A DNA stretch of 8,275 nucleotides, taken from positions 1 through 8,275 of the forward strand of contig DJAM01000122.1 in the NCBI GenBank assembly GCA_002429595.1, given 5' to 3'. This stretch comes from Coxiellaceae bacterium UBA6002 (GTDB lineage: Bacteria; Pseudomonadota; Gammaproteobacteria; UBA6002). Numbering within the stretch: the first letter of the stretch is position 1; each line of letters opens with the position of its first letter. Below are positions 5,982-8,275 of this stretch, one piece after another. A program made the translations under genes and the position numbers. The notes under the pieces were generated by a model. It saw only the letters and a program-made list of their open reading frames with translations, had not been told where the DNA came from and made no database searches.

Positions 5982-6261
5982 AATAGAGAAGGTCTGTCTC
6001 AGGCTTCCTTGCCTAAATGTTCCATCCATGAAAACAGACCCTGACTACCTCACTCCCGAGTTTTCTCGACTCTAATTGCTTAGAGCCTTGAAAACTCCGA
6101 TTAACAAATTGCAATCCTTGCATACTCGCTCATCCATGAATACAATCCTTGTGAGCCTCTTTGTTAACCTAACCACTTAAATCCTTTAAATGGTTACTAT
6201 CAATTTAACAAATCCTTAATACAGCACAATATGCAACAGTCTACTCTTTTTAAAGCTTTAC
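5982..6261 (-). ncRNA. Candidate CsrB/RsmY/RsmZ-like CsrA-titrating small RNA
   Basis: There is no gene for 617 bp here, but the minus strand is densely structured and carries ten GGA triplets (at 6215, 6184, 6148, 6135, 6117, 6098, 6056, 6027, 6023 and 6008, reading downward). The opposite strand has none in the same interval. Key hairpins: an 11-bp stem (6196-6186 with 6180-6170) with loop AGGAT. A 10-bp outer stem (6169-6160 with 6108-6099) encloses ACAAGGATTGT, TCATGGATGA and TGCAAGGATTGCA. A long hairpin (6097-6058) is capped by GCAA. The last hairpin (6040-6034 with 5997-5991) holds CATGGATGGA and an inner AGGC/GCCT stem with loop AAGGAA. GGA in short-stem loops is the recognition element of CsrA/RsmA and the hallmark of CsrB-family RNAs. 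The 3' end is placed after ACAGACC followed by TTCTCTATT, a weak U-rich tail, and the 5' end follows the TACAAT box. Both ends are uncertain. The alternative is a long, CsrA-regulated 5' leader of the DQS-rich lipoprotein gene, since no strong terminator separates them. Confidence 0.6.
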
Positions 6262-6267
6262 ATTAAC

Positions 6268-6315
6268 ATTGTAACATTTCCCTTTAAATACAGCAACTTA
6301 GCAGAAGTTTTTCAA
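6268..6315 (-). promoter_or_regulatory. Two overlapping candidate promoters for the GGA-rich RNA
   Basis: Option one is TTGCTG (6296-6291), a 17-bp spacer and TACAAT (6273-6268), with 3 and 5 of 6 matches and a start near 6261. Option two is TTGAAA (6315-6310), a 17-bp spacer and TGTATT (6292-6287), with 5 and 4 of 6 matches and a start near 6280. The GGA triplets begin 45-65 nt downstream of these starts. A primary-transcript map would decide between them. Confidence 0.4.
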
Positions 6316-6352
6316 TAAGAAAATGACAAACATCTACTCGGGCTGACATTTT

Positions 6353-6370
6353 TTTAGGAAAATGCTTACA
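6353..6370 (-). promoter_or_regulatory. GacA/LetA/UvrY-type operator near-match
   Basis: On the minus strand TGTAAG, six bases, then CCTAAA (6370-6353) matches 10 of 12 fixed positions of the GacA upstream activating sequence TGTAAG-N6-CTTACA. One half-site is perfect, the other 4 of 6. It lies about 80-100 bp upstream of the candidate RNA starts, on the correct side. GacA-family regulators (LetA in Legionella, UvrY in E. coli) activate CsrB-type RNAs through such boxes. From here to the ppiD stop (6371-6470) I see only a 4-bp hairpin, CACT/AGTG (6433-6444), with a short T-rich tail on the minus strand, a poor ppiD terminator. Confidence 0.4.
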
Positions 6371-6470
6371 AGGTACTCAGCAATTTAATCGAATCAAATG
6401 TACAAGACTTTTACTAAGTAGTTCAAAATATGCACTATTTAGTGAAACGCTTTAGGACAGTACATAGCCA

Positions 6471-8045
6471 TTAAGACGATTTTTTGGTAGGAGGCAATTT
6501 GATTTTTGCCTTATCCATCTGGTTTTGAATGTAAAGTTCATACTCACTTTTACCGTATAAGTCCGCATAAACTCTAGAAAAATTACTGCGTTGGTCTGAA
6601 GTGATCTTAGAAACTGGCAAGTCGTTAATATTACTAACTTGAACTAATAGATAGTCACCATTTTTCAATGCAGCTCCTGCTACCTGCTTCGCTGATTTAG
6701 GCGAAATATTAAATGCTAATTGTATAAGCTGTTTATCAAGACCAGTTTGAGACCGTTTAATTTGGCGTTTTTCTACGATTGGAAAACCAGCTTGAGAGAT
6801 AATTTTAGTAAAGTTGTCATTGCTTGTAATTTGACCCAGCAATGACTCACCCTTCTGCCTTGCTTGTAATTGTGCTTCCTGCTGGGCAAGCTTTTGTACA
6901 ATTTTATCTTTGACTTCTGCTAGAGGTAGAGGCGAGGCAGGCTTATGATCTTTAATTCTGACAACGACCACTGTACCAGGAGTCGTCTCGATCAGATTAG
7001 AATTAGTATTACCTTTAATGAATTCAGGATTGAATACAGTATTAAGTATTTTTGGATTTTTGGTAAGCGTCGAGGTTCCGTTACCTTGCGCAAAATAATC
7101 AGTATTCTGCACTTTTAAATCCAACGAACCAGCCGCCTCCTGTAATGAGTTAGGATTGGTATAGGTTAGATCGGCTAGCTTGTCACTCAGCGTATTAAAC
7201 TCTTGTTCAACTTTTTGCGCTAGCAAAGCGTCCTTAGCCTTTTGTACCTCAGCAGCATCATTTTTTGAAATCGAATTAGTATTGAGATAGTCAGTCACTT
7301 CTTGTTCTGAAATCGTGATCTTCTTTTTCAGATCATCACCGCTTAGCTGCAAATATTCTAATTGAACTTTTTCGGGTGAATTAAATTCAGCTAGATTCTG
7401 ATTGTAATATTGAGCAATAGCCTCTTCTGTCACTGGCTTCTTAAACTGACTACTTGGAATAATGACATAACGAATGTCACGCTTCTGCTCTAATAGTGAA
7501 ATCGATTGGGTCAATTCATTAGGCAGCACAAAAGAAGAACCCACTACACCTGAAGCTAGCTGGTTTAGTAACAGTGTTTGATTAACATCAGCCAGGAAAG
7601 TCTCGCGATTATAACTTAATCGGGTAATGATTTGCTCAAAGCGAATTTTGGAGAAACTGCCATTTTCTAAGAACTGAGGCATTTGTTTTATTACAGAGAC
7701 GACTTGAATTGGAGTAATGAGGAAACCAGCTTTGCTTGCCGCCTGAACCAGAACAGATTGCAAGATGAGGTCATTCAGCAGCTGACTCTTAAGTTGTTGT
7801 TGCACCACTGGAGTCAATGAAAAGCTATCACCCGCTTGTTGTTTTAACTTCAACACCACCCGTTCGTAATTAGCATTCAATTCATTGTCGCTAATCTCGA
7901 CACGATTCACCTTCGCCGCAAAATCACGCTTATGGTTACCACGTAGGTAATTTTCTATTCCCCACATCACAAAAGCTAAACTAAGTAATACGCCTAATGT
8001 TGTTGCTACCCAGCCCTGCGTATACTTCCTCATATTCTGCAACAT
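6471..8045 (-). CDS. ppiD: PpiD-family periplasmic chaperone, parvulin domain apparently missing
   Basis: PpiD is an inner-membrane-anchored periplasmic chaperone that sits at the Sec translocon and assists newly exported proteins. This 524-residue protein starts with the family signature MLQNMRKYTQGW, one membrane anchor (about 12-30) ending FVMWGIENY, and a SurA-like N-terminal chaperone region (about 35-200: KVNRVEISDNELN, LLNDLILQSVLVQAA). The C-terminal arm also aligns with the family (VVVVRIKDHKPASPLPLAEVKDKI, then a region ending in KIKLPP; the run is given in two parts: VVVVRIKDHKP and LAEVKDKI). The roughly 100-residue parvulin domain expected after ISEQEV (245-250) is not there. No HILI-like strand or GGDLG/GGDMG motif appears, and the text runs directly into the helical segment KNDAAEVQKAKDALLAQKVE. 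The length deficit against E. coli PpiD (623) fits one domain deletion, and the frame is intact. The start has AGGCAGG upstream but lies only 24 bp from an 86-bp palindrome. Confidence 0.9.
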   Translation of the reverse strand: MLQNMRKYTQGWVATTLGVLLSLAFVMWGIENYLRGNHKRDFAAKVNRVEISDNELNANYERVVLKLKQQAGDSFSLTPVVQQQLKSQLLNDLILQSVLVQAASKAGFLITPIQVVSVIKQMPQFLENGSFSKIRFEQIITRLSYNRETFLADVNQTLLLNQLASGVVGSSFVLPNELTQSISLLEQKRDIRYVIIPSSQFKKPVTEEAIAQYYNQNLAEFNSPEKVQLEYLQLSGDDLKKKITISEQEVTDYLNTNSISKNDAAEVQKAKDALLAQKVEQEFNTLSDKLADLTYTNPNSLQEAAGSLDLKVQNTDYFAQGNGTSTLTKNPKILNTVFNPEFIKGNTNSNLIETTPGTVVVVRIKDHKPASPLPLAEVKDKIVQKLAQQEAQLQARQKGESLLGQITSNDNFTKIISQAGFPIVEKRQIKRSQTGLDKQLIQLAFNISPKSAKQVAGAALKNGDYLLVQVSNINDLPVSKITSDQRSNFSRVYADLYGKSEYELYIQNQMDKAKIKLPPTKKSS

Positions 8046-8068
8046 TTTTAGTACCTGCCTTTAGATGC

Positions 8069-8154
8069 GAACGTTCAGTTTTGGCTGAATTTCAAAGTGT
8101 CATTCCCGCCTACGCGGGAATGACACTTTGAAATTCAGCCAAAACTGAACGTTC
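8069..8154. repeat. Perfect 86-bp palindrome (41-bp arms, 4-nt loop), MITE-like
   Basis: Positions 8069-8109 are the exact reverse complement of 8114-8154, with CTAC as the only unpaired bases; the match stops at both edges (8068 C, 8155 T). The centre (8102-8121) is the same ATTCCC-N8-GGGAAT core found at 47-66. The outer arms (TTCAGTTTTGGCTGAA then TTTCAAAGTGTC) are absent from the first copies. The outermost 8 bp, GAACGTTC, are themselves palindromic, so they could equally be a target-site duplication. No transposase lies in the element. It has no T-run and sits between the tRNA terminator and the ppiD start, so any ppiD transcript starting upstream carries this hairpin in its leader. Confidence 0.95.
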
Positions 8155-8181
8155 TAGCCATTTCATTGTAAACCCAAAATT

Positions 8182-8212
8182 AAAAAAAAAGCGCACCGGA
8201 AGTGGTGCGCTT
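8182..8212 (-). terminator. Intrinsic terminator of tRNA-Asp
   Basis: On the minus strand AAGCGCACC (8212-8204) pairs perfectly with GGTGCGCTT (8197-8189) around a 6-nt loop, and a run of T follows (to 8182). It starts 3 bp after the tRNA CCA end, as expected for the terminator of a tRNA transcript. Confidence 0.88.
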
Positions 8213-8215
8213 GTA

Positions 8216-8275
8216 TGGCGGAGTGGACGGGACTCGAACCCGCGACCCCCGGCGTGACAGGCCGGTATTCTAACC
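8216..8275 (-). tRNA. tRNA-Asp (anticodon GTC), 5' end beyond the window
   Basis: The minus strand carries the 3' 60 nt of a tRNA: the end of the D arm (GGTTAGAATACC), anticodon stem CCGGC/GCCGG with loop CTGTCAC (anticodon GTC at 8258-8256), variable loop, T arm with GGTTCGAGTCCC, acceptor strand CCACTCC, discriminator G and an encoded CCA (8218-8216). By comparison with E. coli tRNA-Asp about 17 nt of the 5' end are missing. A tRNA pair ahead of ppiD, downstream of hupB, is a common gammaproteobacterial arrangement as I recall it, so tRNA-Val and hupB may lie just outside. Confidence 0.97.

Noticed and set aside
5982..6261. 6S RNA, RNase P RNA or a riboswitch in the ppiD gap
   Set aside because: There is no single long rod with a central bulge as in 6S, no RNase P core motifs, and no riboswitch signature I recognise; the repeated GGA loops fit CsrB-type RNAs better.
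6433..6444. Intrinsic terminator for ppiD
   Set aside because: The stem is only 4 bp (CACT/AGTG) with a short, interrupted T tail; I cannot support a ppiD terminator from the sequence.
8069..8154. Bidirectional terminator between tRNA-Asp and ppiD
   Set aside because: There is no T-run on either strand after the stem, and a separate canonical terminator for the tRNA lies at 8182-8212.

Overview
The window looks like chromosome from an AT-rich, host-associated gammaproteobacterium, probably in the Legionellales (the Legionella/Coxiella/Berkiella type of intracellular bacterium). Three things suggest this: gammaproteobacterial housekeeping genes (tsaB, a YoaA/DinG-type helicase, ppiD next to tRNA-Asp), a eukaryotic-like F-box plus ankyrin protein of the kind secreted by Dot/Icm systems, and copies of a short GC-rich palindromic repeat built on ATTCCC-N8-GGGAAT. 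The genus is an inference; no species-specific marker is present.

Layout. Positions 1-116 hold two palindromic repeat cores and a degenerate tandem repeat of about 21 bp. A promoter-like sequence (141-169) precedes the only plus-strand gene, a 649-residue F-box/ankyrin protein (190-2139), which ends 8 bp from the convergent end of tsaB. Everything else is on the minus strand. A likely operon reads lipoprotein (5295-4747), yoaA-like helicase (4772-2859), tsaB (2783-2148). The lipoprotein and helicase genes overlap by 26 bp, and a GC-rich hairpin sits between helicase and tsaB. Upstream, behind two tandem terminator-like hairpins, is a lipoprotein with a disordered DQS/Ala/Pro-rich body (5853-5395).

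The 617-bp gap between that gene and ppiD is the most interesting part. On the minus strand it reads like a CsrB/RsmY/RsmZ-type regulatory RNA. Ten GGA triplets occur in about 280 nt, with none on the opposite strand. Several lie in hairpin loops, including an 11-bp stem capped by AGGAT. Candidate sigma-70 promoters and a near-match to the GacA/LetA/UvrY operator lie upstream. Such an RNA would titrate CsrA/RsmA, a switch that in Legionellales controls the transmissive phase and effector production.

The right end carries ppiD (8045-6471). It encodes a periplasmic chaperone from which the parvulin domain appears to have been cleanly lost. Ahead of it are a perfect 86-bp palindrome with 41-bp arms, a tRNA terminator, and the 3' 60 nt of tRNA-Asp(GTC), which runs off the window.

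Functionally, tsaB makes t6A in tRNA, the helicase acts in DNA repair, and PpiD and the lipoproteins serve the envelope. The F-box protein would act in a host cell if it is secreted.
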